DNA of 64,000 nucleotides from Streptomyces sp. BK208 (GCF_004364245.1 NZ_SOAV01000013.1:62001-126000); one strand, 5' to 3'. Positions 15,786 to 23,755 are shown, counted from the first letter of the stretch. Notes: a model not told the origin generated them from the letters alone. Program-made: numbers and translations.

Positions 15786-16147
15786 CGCGCGCCGCTCGTC
15801 TCCGCGTGGCGGGAGAGGGTGGCGCCGTGCGACGGCCGTCCGCGATCGGTCTCGTCCTGTACGAGCAGGGACAGGAGCGAGGCCACGGTCAGGCCGGCTT
15901 CGGCGGGGTGGCGCAGCACCCTGTCCGGCTGGATGCGGTAGGTGTTGGTGCGGCCGTCGCGGGTGTGGGAGAGGTATCCGTCCTGTTCCAGGTCGGAGAT
16001 GATCCGCTGGACGGCGCGCTCGGTGAGCCGGCAGTGGGCGGCGATGTCGCGGATCCGGATGTTCGGATTGTCGGCGATGGCCGCCAGCACGCGGGCGTGG
16101 TTGGTGACGAACGTCCATCCGAAGTGAGAATCACGTACCTCTGCCAT
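15782..16147 (-). CDS. Winged-helix regulator, copy 1
   Basis: A 121-residue MarR/ArsR-like winged helix: NHARVLAAIADNPNIRIRDIAAHCRLTERAVQRIISDLEQDGYLSHTRDGRTNTYRI covers helix 1, the recognition helix and the wing, given here as one domain at about residues 15-75. It is nearly identical to the gene at 17121 over about 275 bases, but the last 18 residues differ. Its TAG stop lies inside the right terminal repeat of the element at 15605, so the tail may have been rewritten by insertion. TAGAAT seven bases before the ATG at 16147 fits a leaderless promoter and fixes the start. No Cys or His sensor cluster is visible. Confidence 0.8.
   Translation of the reverse strand: MAEVRDSHFGWTFVTNHARVLAAIADNPNIRIRDIAAHCRLTERAVQRIISDLEQDGYLSHTRDGRTNTYRIQPDRVLRHPAEAGLTVASLLSLLVQDETDRGRPSHGATLSRHAETSGAR
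15846..16120. repeat. Duplicated block, copy A
   Basis: This 275-base block is nearly identical, in the same orientation, to 17191-17465 with only a handful of differences. It contains the conserved part of the winged-helix gene. Flanking DNA on both sides differs between copies. Confidence 0.85.
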
Positions 16148-16222
16148 GTACGGCATTCTACTAATCATCCCAGTGGGAAAATAGCCGGTCCTCCGCGATG
16201 CCGGCAGGACCGGCTCCGCGTC

Positions 16223-16420
16223 TCAGGCGGCCCGCATGCGCCCGCGTCCACCGCGGCGCTGTCGCGGGCGCCGGGGGACCTGCGCTTCGTCGAGAGCGAG
16301 GTCCTCGCCGGCCTCGGGATCACAGGCGGGGGCCATGAAGAGGTTCTGCCACTGCGGCTTGGCGGGAGGCATCCCGCCGTCGGCCTGCTCTCCGCGGTGG
16401 ACCTGGGGGTGGTGCTGCAT
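16223..16420 (-). CDS. Small basic protein, unknown
   Basis: A 65-residue frame too short for most callers. The ATG at 16420 follows AAGGAACAAGGA on the reverse strand, a good ribosome site. The N-terminus is His/Gln-rich (MQHHPQVHRGEQ), the middle has PAKPQWQNLFMAP and an acidic run, and the last 17 residues are strongly Arg-rich (RRPRQRRGGRGRMRAA). The basic tail suggests nucleic acid or phosphate binding, but I recognise no family. It sits between the winged-helix gene and the DUF6328 gene in the same direction. Confidence 0.5.
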   Translation of the reverse strand: MQHHPQVHRGEQADGGMPPAKPQWQNLFMAPACDPEAGEDLALDEAQVPRRPRQRRGGRGRMRAA

Positions 16421-16473
16421 TCCTTGTTCCTTACTTCGCTGCTTCTTCGTGCTTGCGCTGCGCGCGGTTCCCG

Positions 16474-17028
16474 TCAACGGGCCGCACGGCGGGCGGACCG
16501 GTGGCGAAGCCACAGGGGCAGGGCGTACCAGGACAGCGCGAACCAGACCATCACGCCGCCGACGAGCAGTTTCGCCATGAACCCCGGCACCACGACGTGC
16601 AGGATCAGGAGCAGGGTGCAGCCGATGGTCACGGCCATCAGGAGCATCCCGCACATCATCAGCCGGTGTGCCACCTCGACCATCTCGTCCTTCATCCGCT
16701 GCCCCGAGAGGAAGCGGTGGATGGAGACCGGGGCGATCAGGCACGCGGTGGCCGTGGCGCCGGAGACGACGGTGGTGACGTAGACGGCGTGGTCGAAGGT
16801 GTCCAGGTCGTGGAAGAGGGGGGTGAAGGCGACGCTGAGCAGGAAGCCGAAGAGGATCTGGACTCCTGTCTGAGCGACGCGCGTCTCCTGCATGATCTCG
16901 TTCCAGCGGCGGTTGACCCGCTCGCGCGGCGTCTCCGGTGCTTCGTCCGCGGCCGTACCGCCGTGTCCTTCGCACGCGCAGCATCCGTCGGCCCTTGCCT
17001 CCGGTGTCTCGATCGACTCCGTCGTCAT
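16474..17028 (-). CDS. DUF6328 family membrane protein
   Basis: A 184-residue protein. The cytoplasmic N-terminus carries two close cysteines in DGCCACEGH, then the family signature ETRVAQTGVQILFGFLL at about residues 47-63 runs into the first span. Four hydrophobic segments follow (LLSVAFTPLF; VTTVVSGATATACLI; MMCGMLLMAVTIGCTLLL; LVGGVMVWFALSWYALP), ending in Arg-rich RHRSARRAAR. The role of DUF6328 is unknown. It lies between two near-identical winged-helix regulators in the same direction, making it the obvious candidate for their control. Confidence 0.8.
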   Translation of the reverse strand: MTTESIETPEARADGCCACEGHGGTAADEAPETPRERVNRRWNEIMQETRVAQTGVQILFGFLLSVAFTPLFHDLDTFDHAVYVTTVVSGATATACLIAPVSIHRFLSGQRMKDEMVEVAHRLMMCGMLLMAVTIGCTLLLILHVVVPGFMAKLLVGGVMVWFALSWYALPLWLRHRSARRAAR

Positions 17029-17120
17029 GTTCGTGTTCCCCCTCCCTTTGTGGACCGTTCATCTGCCCGTTGAAGCCGGTCGCATGCCGGACGCGGCGAC
17101 GATGGCCGGGAAAGAGGTGC

Positions 17121-17492
17121 CTACCGCCCGTCCGTCGCCTTGTCGCCGGTGCCGGTCTTCCACGCCGGTCTGCTCGTGGACCCTCCGCGGTCGGTCTCGT
17201 CCTGTACGAGCAGGGACAGGAGCGAGGCCACGGTCAGGCCGGCTTCGGCGGGGTGGCGCAGCACCCTGTCCGGCTGGATGCGGTAGGTGTTGGTGCGGCC
17301 GTCGCGGGTGTGGGACAGGTATCCGTCGTCTTCGAGGTCGGAGATGATCCGCTGGACGGCGCGCTCGGTGAGCCGGCAGTGGGCGGCGATGTCGCGGATC
17401 CGGATGTTCGGATTGTCCGCGATGGCCGCCAGCACGCGGGCGTGATTGGTGACGAACGTCCATCCGGGGCGAGCTTCGGGCACTTCAACCAT
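17121..17492 (-). CDS. Winged-helix regulator, copy 2
   Basis: A 123-residue paralogue of the gene at 15782. The DNA-binding core from WTFVTNHARVL to LLVQDETDRG differs at very few residues (for example EDDGY for EQDGY). The tail (GSTSRPAWKTGTGDKATDGR) is unrelated to copy 1. TAGAAT six bases before the ATG at 17492 matches the leaderless arrangement of copy 1, although the surrounding DNA differs, which suggests the -10 is functional. The identical recognition helix predicts that both copies bind the same sites. Confidence 0.82.
   Translation of the reverse strand: MVEVPEARPGWTFVTNHARVLAAIADNPNIRIRDIAAHCRLTERAVQRIISDLEDDGYLSHTRDGRTNTYRIQPDRVLRHPAEAGLTVASLLSLLVQDETDRGGSTSRPAWKTGTGDKATDGR
17191..17465. 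repeat. Duplicated block, copy B
   Basis: Direct near-identical copy of 15846-16120. The two blocks are about 1.07 kb apart and bracket the DUF6328 gene and the small basic ORF. Confidence 0.85.
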
Positions 17493-17514
17493 GCACGCAT
17501 TCTACGGACCGTCT

Positions 17515-17542
17515 TTGCGTGAACCCTGCTACATGACATACT
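17515..17542 (+). promoter_or_regulatory. Possible housekeeping-type promoter
   Basis: TTGCGT (17515-17520), a 16-base spacer and CATACT (17537-17542) lie about 48 bases upstream of the STAS gene at 17591, back to back with the leaderless -10 of the winged-helix gene. Confidence 0.35.
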
Positions 17543-17590
17543 TTTCGTGTAACGGATAACAGGACCTGTGTAGCGCGGGAGGGACCCGAA

Positions 17591-17974
17591 GTGTCTTTGC
17601 ATGAGGCGGTCACTGGGTGCACGGACGCTGCCGACGCGGGCCGGACACAGGACCTCGGCCAGGCTGCGGTGACGCAGTACGAGTGGGGCGGCGTCTGTGT
17701 CGTCGGTGCGAGCGGCTCGTACGATCTGTACTCGATCACCCCACTGTCGGAAGCCTTGGACGCGGCGGTGAGGGAGTACTCGAAGGTGGTGCTGGACGCC
17801 TCCGGCATCACCTTCGCCGACTCGACCCTCCTGAATCTGCTGATCCTCACCCAGCGATCCGTCGACCTCCGAGTGGCCGCGCCGACGCAGCAGTTGCGCC
17901 GCCTGCTCGACATCACCGGGGTCGACACGGTCCTCAAGGTGCGGGAGACGGTGCAGGAGGCCGTTACGTGTTGA
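17591..17974 (+). CDS. STAS-domain anti-anti-sigma factor
   Basis: A 127-residue STAS protein. About 25 N-terminal residues precede the fold, which shows VCVVGASGSYDLYSITPL, then the acceptor loop FADSTLLNLL (Ser78) and a C-terminal RLLDITGVDTVLKV helix typical of the family. The GTG start follows GGGAGG. It is divergent from winged-helix copy 2, so the regulator could control both directions. No phosphatase or kinase is directly coupled, so its partner is likely one of the neighbours acting in trans. Confidence 0.83.
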   Translation: MSLHEAVTGCTDAADAGRTQDLGQAAVTQYEWGGVCVVGASGSYDLYSITPLSEALDAAVREYSKVVLDASGITFADSTLLNLLILTQRSVDLRVAAPTQQLRRLLDITGVDTVLKVRETVQEAVTC

Positions 17975-18153
17975 GTCCCGCGGTCGTGACCGGGAGATCG
18001 GATTAGACCTTTCGGAGCGGGGCATTCGGGATTCTGTTCGACGCGGTCCCGCCCGAGTCGCGGGAGCCGCGGAATCGACGGAGACAGTCACCGCCTCGCG
18101 GTGCGGCGGCAGGCCGCCGCGCAGGCGGGATTCACCAGGGGAGAGGTAACACG

Positions 18154-18396
18154 ATGATCCTTCCGGCGGAGAAGGAACTGCGTGCGGTGCTGGCCCGGTT
18201 CGCCCACGCGCGCATGGAGCACGACGTGTGTCCCACCGGCCACACCAGCAGGGCACTCGAGGACGCCACCTACACGCTGTGTGTGATCACCGGAGCCCGC
18301 ACCGCCGAGGACGCCCTGGTCACCGCGGACGCCCTGCTCGAGCGGTACACCGACCGTACGAGCGTCTCCCAGGACGAGGAAACGCTGGCCGCCTAG
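18154..18396 (+). CDS. DUF5133 family small protein
   Basis: An 80-residue protein beginning MILPAEKELRAVLARFAHAR with a later YTLCVITGARTAEDALVTADALL, the pattern of DUF5133, an actinobacterial family of unknown function common in streptomycetes. A good ribosome site (GGGGAGAGG) precedes the ATG. There is no signal peptide or membrane span and the length is typical. It faces the STAS gene at 18584 tail to tail. Confidence 0.8.
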   Translation: MILPAEKELRAVLARFAHARMEHDVCPTGHTSRALEDATYTLCVITGARTAEDALVTADALLERYTDRTSVSQDEETLAA

Positions 18397-18583
18397 TCGC
18401 CGCGCGGGAGAACGGAGAGTTGGGCGTCACCCCACAGGTCACGCTCGGCTTTCGCTCCCCTCGGCGCCCGGTCGGCGGAGCGTGGAGGGTGTCCGGAACC
18501 GGGGCGGCGTCGCCGTCGTTGTCGAGCGCGGTCGGTCCGGGCGTCCGGTCGCCGAACGCACCCGCGGTGCGACCGGCCCCCGT

Positions 18584-18976
18584 TCACCGACCCTGCGTGT
18601 CGGCCGCCGCTGTCGGCTTCTGTGTGGCGTGCAAGTGCTCGTAGGTGCCGGTGAGTTCGAGCAGCCGCCGGAGCGCCGGGCCGATGTTGTCCAGGTGGAA
18701 GCCGATGCCGTCCTGGCCGGCCGTGCGGTGGATCTGCAGAAGCGTGGACAGCCCCATGGAGTCGACCGTTTCGAGCTCCCGGCAGTCGAGGCGCAGATGC
18801 TCCGTGCCCTCGTGCTCCCGCAGGGCCCGTCGCACCCGGTCGAGCAGGTCCTCACAGGTGTCGTAGTCCAAGTCACCGGTGAGAGCCATGCGTACGGTGT
18901 GCGGCGGGCAGGAGGTCGGCGACGGAACGTCGGATTCCGAGTCCGGAGTCGTAGTCACGGTGGTGTCCAGGGTCAC
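18584..18976 (-). CDS. STAS-domain anti-anti-sigma factor of the B12-sensor operon
   Basis: A 130-residue antagonist with VRMALTGDLDYDTCEDLL at the first strand and helix and TVDSMGLSTLL as the acceptor loop (Ser73). The N-terminal 25 residues are low-complexity Thr/Ser/Pro and the tail is also disordered. The GTG start lies three bases after the stop of the B12-binding gene, which itself overlaps the phosphatase, so the three form one operon. The likely cycle is that the phosphatase at 20083 dephosphorylates Ser73 under control of the B12 protein. The kinase is not in this operon. Confidence 0.87.
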   Translation of the reverse strand: MTLDTTVTTTPDSESDVPSPTSCPPHTVRMALTGDLDYDTCEDLLDRVRRALREHEGTEHLRLDCRELETVDSMGLSTLLQIHRTAGQDGIGFHLDNIGPALRRLLELTGTYEHLHATQKPTAAADTQGR

Positions 18977-18979
18977 GGG

Positions 18980-20086
18980 TCAGAGGCGGGCGGTGAGGGT
19001 GCTGCGTCCGGCGTCGATGAAGTCACGGGCGCGCGGGAAGTCGCGCAGCTGCTCCTCCAGCAGGTCGAGGGCGGGCGCGAGGGCGCGCGCGGGTACTCCT
19101 CGGGCGGTTAGGACGTCGGCGGTCCAGGCGATGAACTCGGTGAATATCTGGGGGGCGTCGACGTAGAGGGACGCGGTCAGGAAGTCGACGATGTGGGCCA
19201 GGTCCTCGGCGGTGCGTTCGCGCTGTTCGTCGGTGTAGTCGCGCATGAACGCGGAGCGCTCGCGCAGGGCGTGGAAGGTGTCGCGTACCAGTCGGGCGGA
19301 GGAGCGGGCGACCATGGTGTACTCCTGGTCGCCCAGGTGGGGCAGGTCGTCGATCACCTGGTGGGCCGGTGACGGCCTCGGGAGTGGGCCGGCGGCGAGC
19401 CTGTCTGCGGCCGCCCGCGCATCGGGTGCCCAGGCGTCCGCGCCCAGCAGGTGGGCGTAGCGGCCGTCGGCGCCGAAGGCGAGACCGCCCGTCATGACGG
19501 GTGCCCCGGCGGCCTGGACTGCGGTGATCGCGCGGTGGGCGAGCGGGAGACGGGTGGCCAGGGAACTGGACAGGCACACCGCGTCCGGACCGGTGCGGTG
19601 GATGTGGCCGATGAGATGCGCCGTGGGCACCTGCGCGCCGAGGTAGTCGACCTGCCACCCCCGCAGGCGCAGGGTCTCCGCCACCAGACGCGCCGGCAGC
19701 GCGTGCCACTCCTGGTCCACGCAGGCGACCACGATCCGACCGTGCGGTGTGCCGGTGCGGCGCACGGGCAGGACCGCGATCGCGCGGTCGTTGATGGCCG
19801 TGGCGGCGTGCTCGCCGGCCACGCTCAGGCGGTTGGCGGCCCATTCCACGCCCACCCTGCGCTGGACGGCCCCGATGACGTCCAGCAGCACCGTCTCGGG
19901 TTCCAGGCCCGCGCCGAGGGCGTCGTCGACGACGTCGAGGGCCGCGTAGCTGTCCCCGGCGAGCACGGTGGACCAGAGCCGGTCCACCCAGGGCGCGGCC
20001 TGCGCGTCGCGGTGGGGCGTGGTGGGGCGGGCGTCGACGCCGTGCTCGCCGGTTCGCTCGCCGACGTCGGTGATGCGGAGGGTCAT
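18980..20086 (-). CDS. Cobalamin-binding sensor protein (CarH-type Wx9EH motif)
   Basis: A 368-residue protein. Residues about 30-105 form the helical cap of B12 proteins and contain W82-x9-E92-H93, the signature of CarH/LitR/AerR light-sensing domains. The Rossmann-like B12 domain follows (about 115-235) with E126-W-H128 as the likely lower ligand site (the usual ExHxxG ends in Pro here). H93-to-H128 spacing is 35 residues, which from memory matches His142-His177 in Thermus CarH. There is no MerR DNA-binding domain. Instead a helical C-terminal domain (about 245-368) follows, which I cannot name. Overlap with the phosphatase (ATGA) and the STAS gene 3 bases downstream suggest it delivers a light or B12 signal to partner switching. 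Confidence 0.85.
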   Translation of the reverse strand: MTLRITDVGERTGEHGVDARPTTPHRDAQAAPWVDRLWSTVLAGDSYAALDVVDDALGAGLEPETVLLDVIGAVQRRVGVEWAANRLSVAGEHAATAINDRAIAVLPVRRTGTPHGRIVVACVDQEWHALPARLVAETLRLRGWQVDYLGAQVPTAHLIGHIHRTGPDAVCLSSSLATRLPLAHRAITAVQAAGAPVMTGGLAFGADGRYAHLLGADAWAPDARAAADRLAAGPLPRPSPAHQVIDDLPHLGDQEYTMVARSSARLVRDTFHALRERSAFMRDYTDEQRERTAEDLAHIVDFLTASLYVDAPQIFTEFIAWTADVLTARGVPARALAPALDLLEEQLRDFPRARDFIDAGRSTLTARL

Positions 20087-21702
20087 GCCGTGTACCTTCC
20101 CCGCGTCGTCCCGTCCACCGCACTGAGATGGGAGCCGCGAGGAGCGGTGATGGCCATGACGGCGATGTCGTCGTGGCGTCCGTCACCGAGCCACTGCGAG
20201 GTGACCATCTGGATCCGCTCGACGACGGCCTCGGCAGGCATGCCGACGCACTCGGCCGCGGCGCTCTTGAGGCGCTGGTCGCCGAAGAGGGTGTCACCCA
20301 GCGGCCCGCCTCTGGCTTCGGTGACTCCGTCGGTGAACAGCAGGCACGTGTCGCCCGGCGCGAGCCGCACGTGCGCGGTGTGGGCGCTGATGGCGGGCAG
20401 CACGCCGATCAGGCTTCCGTGGGTGTCGACCTCCTCCACGGTCCCGTTGCCGCGCAGGACGAGCGGTGGGGGATGGCCCGCGGCGGTGAGGCGGAGGACC
20501 ACGTCGCGTTCCTCGCGGCGGACCGAGGCCAGCACGAGGGTCGCGAAGCGGGTGTGGTGGCTGGTGCGCATCGCGTTGTTCAGCAGCCGCAGCATCCTCG
20601 TGTGGTCGTCGGCCATGGGGAGCAGGGCCTGCAGCGTGTTGCGGATCTTGCCGGTGAGCACGGCGGCTTCCAGCCCCTTGCCCGCCACGTCCCCGAGGAC
20701 GGCGAGGGTCTCGGGAAGGTCCTCGCCGGGCGGGTGGACGTCGTAGAAGTCACCGCCGACGCGTTCCGTGTCCTTGCTCGGCCGGTAGCCGCCCGCGAAG
20801 TCCACCCCCTCAAGCTGCCGCAGGGTGGGCGGCAGCAGTTCCCGCATGAGGGTGTCGGAGATCATGTTCTGCTCGGCGTAGAGACGGGCGGCCGACATGG
20901 CCGCGCCGGCCCGGGCGGCGAAGAGCCTGGCCAGCATCTCGTCCCCGTCGGTGAAGGCCGCCTCCTTGCCGCGGCGCAGAAGCACCAGCGCGCCCGCCGA
21001 CACGCCGTGGCCAGGCAGCGGGGTGACCGCCAGGGAGCCGACCTCTCCGAAGCCCTCGGGGACCAGCCACCGGGGCGCGGACGCGGGGTCTATCCACTGC
21101 GCGGGCACCGGCGGGAAACCGCGCAGGGCCTCGGTGAGACCGGGCACCGTGTCCGGGGACTCCACGACGGTGCGCCGGGAGACCTCGCCCCGGTGGTCGC
21201 AGAACACCAGCGGCAGCTTGCCGGTCGTGGTGGGGGAGACGACCAGCGCCGCGTCCGCCAGGTGCTGGGTGGACAGACGCGCCGTGACCTCCATGCAGCG
21301 GTCCAGATTCAGTGAGGACAGCAGCGCGGTGGACGCCTCGTTGAGGAACTGGGTCCGCGCCCGTTCCGCCTCCAGCTCCGTGCGGAGCGACTGGCGCTCC
21401 GTCTCGTCGACCAGCCACCACGCGGTCCGGTCCCCGGCCGCCGCCGACGGATGCGCGGAGAAGAACCGGTCACCGACCGGACCCCGCACGGACTCGGCCA
21501 GGGGGGCTCCGCTCGCTGCGGCGAGCCAGGCGGGGGACCGCAGCCGCCGCCCGTAACGGGCGGCAGGCAGGAGGCCGGAGGCCGCGGCATTGAGTTCCAC
21601 GACGTGCCCGTCTGCGCCTATGACCACCACCGGGTACGGGGCGGTGGCGGCGCTCACCGTGCTGGCAGCACCGGTGCGGGGGCGGGCGGGGGTAGAAGTC
21701 AT
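20083..21702 (-). CDS. PAS-GAF-SpoIIE protein serine phosphatase
   Basis: A 539-residue phosphatase. A PAS-like segment (about 20-100: PVVVIGADGHVVELNAAASGLL), a short linker helix, a GAF domain (about 115-295) and a SpoIIE domain (about 305-525). Metal-site motifs are VGGDFYDVH, VLGDVAGKGLEAAV and GRHDDIAVMAI, all with intact Asp. FTDGVTEARGG is also canonical. It is the first gene of a three-gene operon, overlapping the B12-binding protein by four bases. Neither the PAS nor the GAF contains a recognisable cofactor ligand, so the B12 protein is the best candidate for input. Confidence 0.9.
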   Translation of the reverse strand: MTSTPARPRTGAASTVSAATAPYPVVVIGADGHVVELNAAASGLLPAARYGRRLRSPAWLAAASGAPLAESVRGPVGDRFFSAHPSAAAGDRTAWWLVDETERQSLRTELEAERARTQFLNEASTALLSSLNLDRCMEVTARLSTQHLADAALVVSPTTTGKLPLVFCDHRGEVSRRTVVESPDTVPGLTEALRGFPPVPAQWIDPASAPRWLVPEGFGEVGSLAVTPLPGHGVSAGALVLLRRGKEAAFTDGDEMLARLFAARAGAAMSAARLYAEQNMISDTLMRELLPPTLRQLEGVDFAGGYRPSKDTERVGGDFYDVHPPGEDLPETLAVLGDVAGKGLEAAVLTGKIRNTLQALLPMADDHTRMLRLLNNAMRTSHHTRFATLVLASVRREERDVVLRLTAAGHPPPLVLRGNGTVEEVDTHGSLIGVLPAISAHTAHVRLAPGDTCLLFTDGVTEARGGPLGDTLFGDQRLKSAAAECVGMPAEAVVERIQMVTSQWLGDGRHDDIAVMAITAPRGSHLSAVDGTTRGRYTA

Positions 21703-21944
21703 GCAACGGGGCCCCTACGCGTGGACCCTCACCTCACTCAGCGAAGAAAACAGATGTCTAACGACAACAGTCCCGTAGTGCGGTGGTTTCGTGCAACCAC
21801 CGCAGTCACCCACATCCGTCACACCCGGCCGGGCGAGGGCGGAAAACCCTGGATTTCGCGGGGATTCCGGGCTGCCCGCACGACGGCGAACCCGCTCAGA
21901 CCTTCACGATCCGTCCACACTACGCGGGAAGGGCCGGCGGTGGG

Positions 21945-23117
21945 TCAGCGTCCCAGCCAGTCCAGGCAGACCACCAGGGCGTCGTCGACCGAGGACGACG
22001 GGCCGCGATGGCCGGACAGTTCACGCAGGACGGCACGCGGGACCTCCGCGGAGGGAAGCAGGCGGGTGGCCTGGATGGCGCGGCTCAGCGCGGCGTCGCC
22101 GTACGCCTCCCCCTCGGGCGAAGCCACTCCGTAGACGCCGTCGCTGACGAAGACGAGCCGGTCACCGGGCTCGGCCCGCATCTCCTGGTGCACGTAGTCG
22201 GTCTCCTCGAACATCCCCAGCGGCAGCTGCGCCTCCAACTCGACGCGCTCGACGACACCGTCGCGCAGCCGCAGCAGCCGAGGTGAGCCGGCGTCCACGA
22301 CGGACACACGCCCGGTGGCCAGCTCGAAGTCCAGCATCAGCACCGACAGGTAGCAGCGGCCCCGGTAGTGCGCGTACACGGCCTGGTCCGCGAGGGCGGC
22401 CTGGTCGGCCAGGGAGAGGCCGGCCCGGCGGGCGTTGCGCAGCGCGCTGATGGCCAGATTGGTCAGCAACGAGGCTTCTGTGCCCTCGCCCATGCCGTTG
22501 GTGACGTACAGCATCAGGCGGTCCGCGGTGGCGGACCAGTCGAAGTTGTCGCCGAAGATCGCGTAGGCGGGCTCCAGCTGGGCGCCCAGCTCGTACTCCG
22601 GCCGCACGCAGGAGCGGCCGGGCAGCAGCTGCCACTGCATCTCCGCGGCCAGCGTCAACCGGTCCCGGCGCCGCGCCTGCATGTACACGTCGGTCTCGCG
22701 CTCCGCCACGACGACCTCGTGTGCGAGCACCTGGGCGACGTCGGCCAGTTCGGCCAGGGCCCCTTCGGCCTGTTCGCCGTCGAGCAGCGTCACCGACAGC
22801 ACGCCGAGCCGGTCACCGCGCACCGTGACCGGAAGATGCTGGCGCACCAGGCCGTCGGGCAGCGCCTCGACGTGCGGTTCCTGGGTGGCGAAGGCGCGGC
22901 CCGCGGCACTGTCGTGCACGGGGACCGGTTCGGTGGTGTGCGGCAGCACGGACACCGGCTGCAGCACGGTCAGGCCGTAGTCGGCCATGAACAGGTCGAC
23001 CGACCGGGCCGCGTACTGCTCCGTCAGCACGTCGCGGACGGCGTCGAGCAATTCATGGGGCGCCGCCGTACGCAGAGCGCGTTCAGCGGCCACGAATCTG
23101 TTCACGAGGAAGAACAC
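21945..23117 (-). CDS. GAF-SpoIIE phosphatase-like protein with altered metal site
   Basis: About 390 residues. A GAF-like domain (about 20-140), a linker and a PP2C/SpoIIE fold (about 150-390). The first motif reads FGDNFDW, keeping both Asp. The second, normally GDV/DAMGxG, reads TNGMGEG with Asn at about residue 207 where the metal-binding Asp should be. The C-terminal Asp pair survives in SSVDDALVV. The protein may be weakly active or a non-catalytic binder. A TTG three bases earlier is also in frame; I use GTG at 23117 because AAGAGA lies just ahead. The 242 bases before the next gene on this strand suggest it is monocistronic. Confidence 0.82.
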   Translation of the reverse strand: MFFLVNRFVAAERALRTAAPHELLDAVRDVLTEQYAARSVDLFMADYGLTVLQPVSVLPHTTEPVPVHDSAAGRAFATQEPHVEALPDGLVRQHLPVTVRGDRLGVLSVTLLDGEQAEGALAELADVAQVLAHEVVVAERETDVYMQARRRDRLTLAAEMQWQLLPGRSCVRPEYELGAQLEPAYAIFGDNFDWSATADRLMLYVTNGMGEGTEASLLTNLAISALRNARRAGLSLADQAALADQAVYAHYRGRCYLSVLMLDFELATGRVSVVDAGSPRLLRLRDGVVERVELEAQLPLGMFEETDYVHQEMRAEPGDRLVFVSDGVYGVASPEGEAYGDAALSRAIQATRLLPSAEVPRAVLRELSGHRGPSSSVDDALVVCLDWLGR

Positions 23118-23278
23118 CAATCTCTTGCCGGGCCCCGTGCGGAGCCTCGTCGAATATGCGTGAGCCGAGTGTGCCGGATGCGCCGGGCGTGCCCGGTGTG
23201 TCGTCGCCGGTCAGCCGAGTCATCCGCCTGCCGCGGCGGCGCCTAGTAAGCTGACAGCGTCCCAGCGTCTGCGAGAGT

Positions 23279-23755
23279 GTGACCGTGACTGCTTCCCGTC
23301 CCAGCCCCGACGAGGTCGCACGCGTGACCTCCACGGCCGCGGAGCTGCTGGAAGTGGTCTGGGGCCGGGCTTCGACCGCGCCCGCCTCCGTCTCCCAGCT
23401 GCGCGTGCTGTTCATCCTCGAGCACCACGAGGGGATCAACCTGCGCACGCTCGCCGGTTCCCTCGCGTCCACGCCGCCGTCGACCAGCCGGTTGTGCGAC
23501 CGCCTGCAGGCTGCCGGCTTCGTCGAGCGCACGGTCAGCTCGACCAGCCGGCGAGAAGTGCGCCTCTACCTCAGCAAGAGGGGGCGTGCCTTCCTCGACG
23601 ACCTGCGGGAGCGAAGGGAGCGGGAGCTGCGAGCGGTGCTGGACCAGATGCCCGCCGCCAAGCGGACCGCCCTGCTGACCGGTCTTGAGGCCTTCTGCGA
23701 GACCGCCGCAAGCCAGCTCCACCACGACGCCGGCCCCGGAACCCGCTCCGCCTGA
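23279..23755 (+). CDS. MarR family transcriptional regulator
   Basis: A 158-residue MarR protein: LRVLFILEHHEGINLRTLAGSLASTPPSTSRLCDRL covers the DNA-binding helices and FVERTVSSTSRREVRLYLSKRG the wing, at about residues 40-105. The C-terminal helices (RERRERELRAVLDQMP) would form the dimer interface. The start is GTG at 23279. It is divergent from the SpoIIE-like gene at 21945 with about 160 bases between, and 400 bases upstream of the carotenoid oxygenase. Either could be its target, but no inverted repeat pins it down. Confidence 0.85.
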   Translation: MTVTASRPSPDEVARVTSTAAELLEVVWGRASTAPASVSQLRVLFILEHHEGINLRTLAGSLASTPPSTSRLCDRLQAAGFVERTVSSTSRREVRLYLSKRGRAFLDDLRERRERELRAVLDQMPAAKRTALLTGLEAFCETAASQLHHDAGPGTRSA

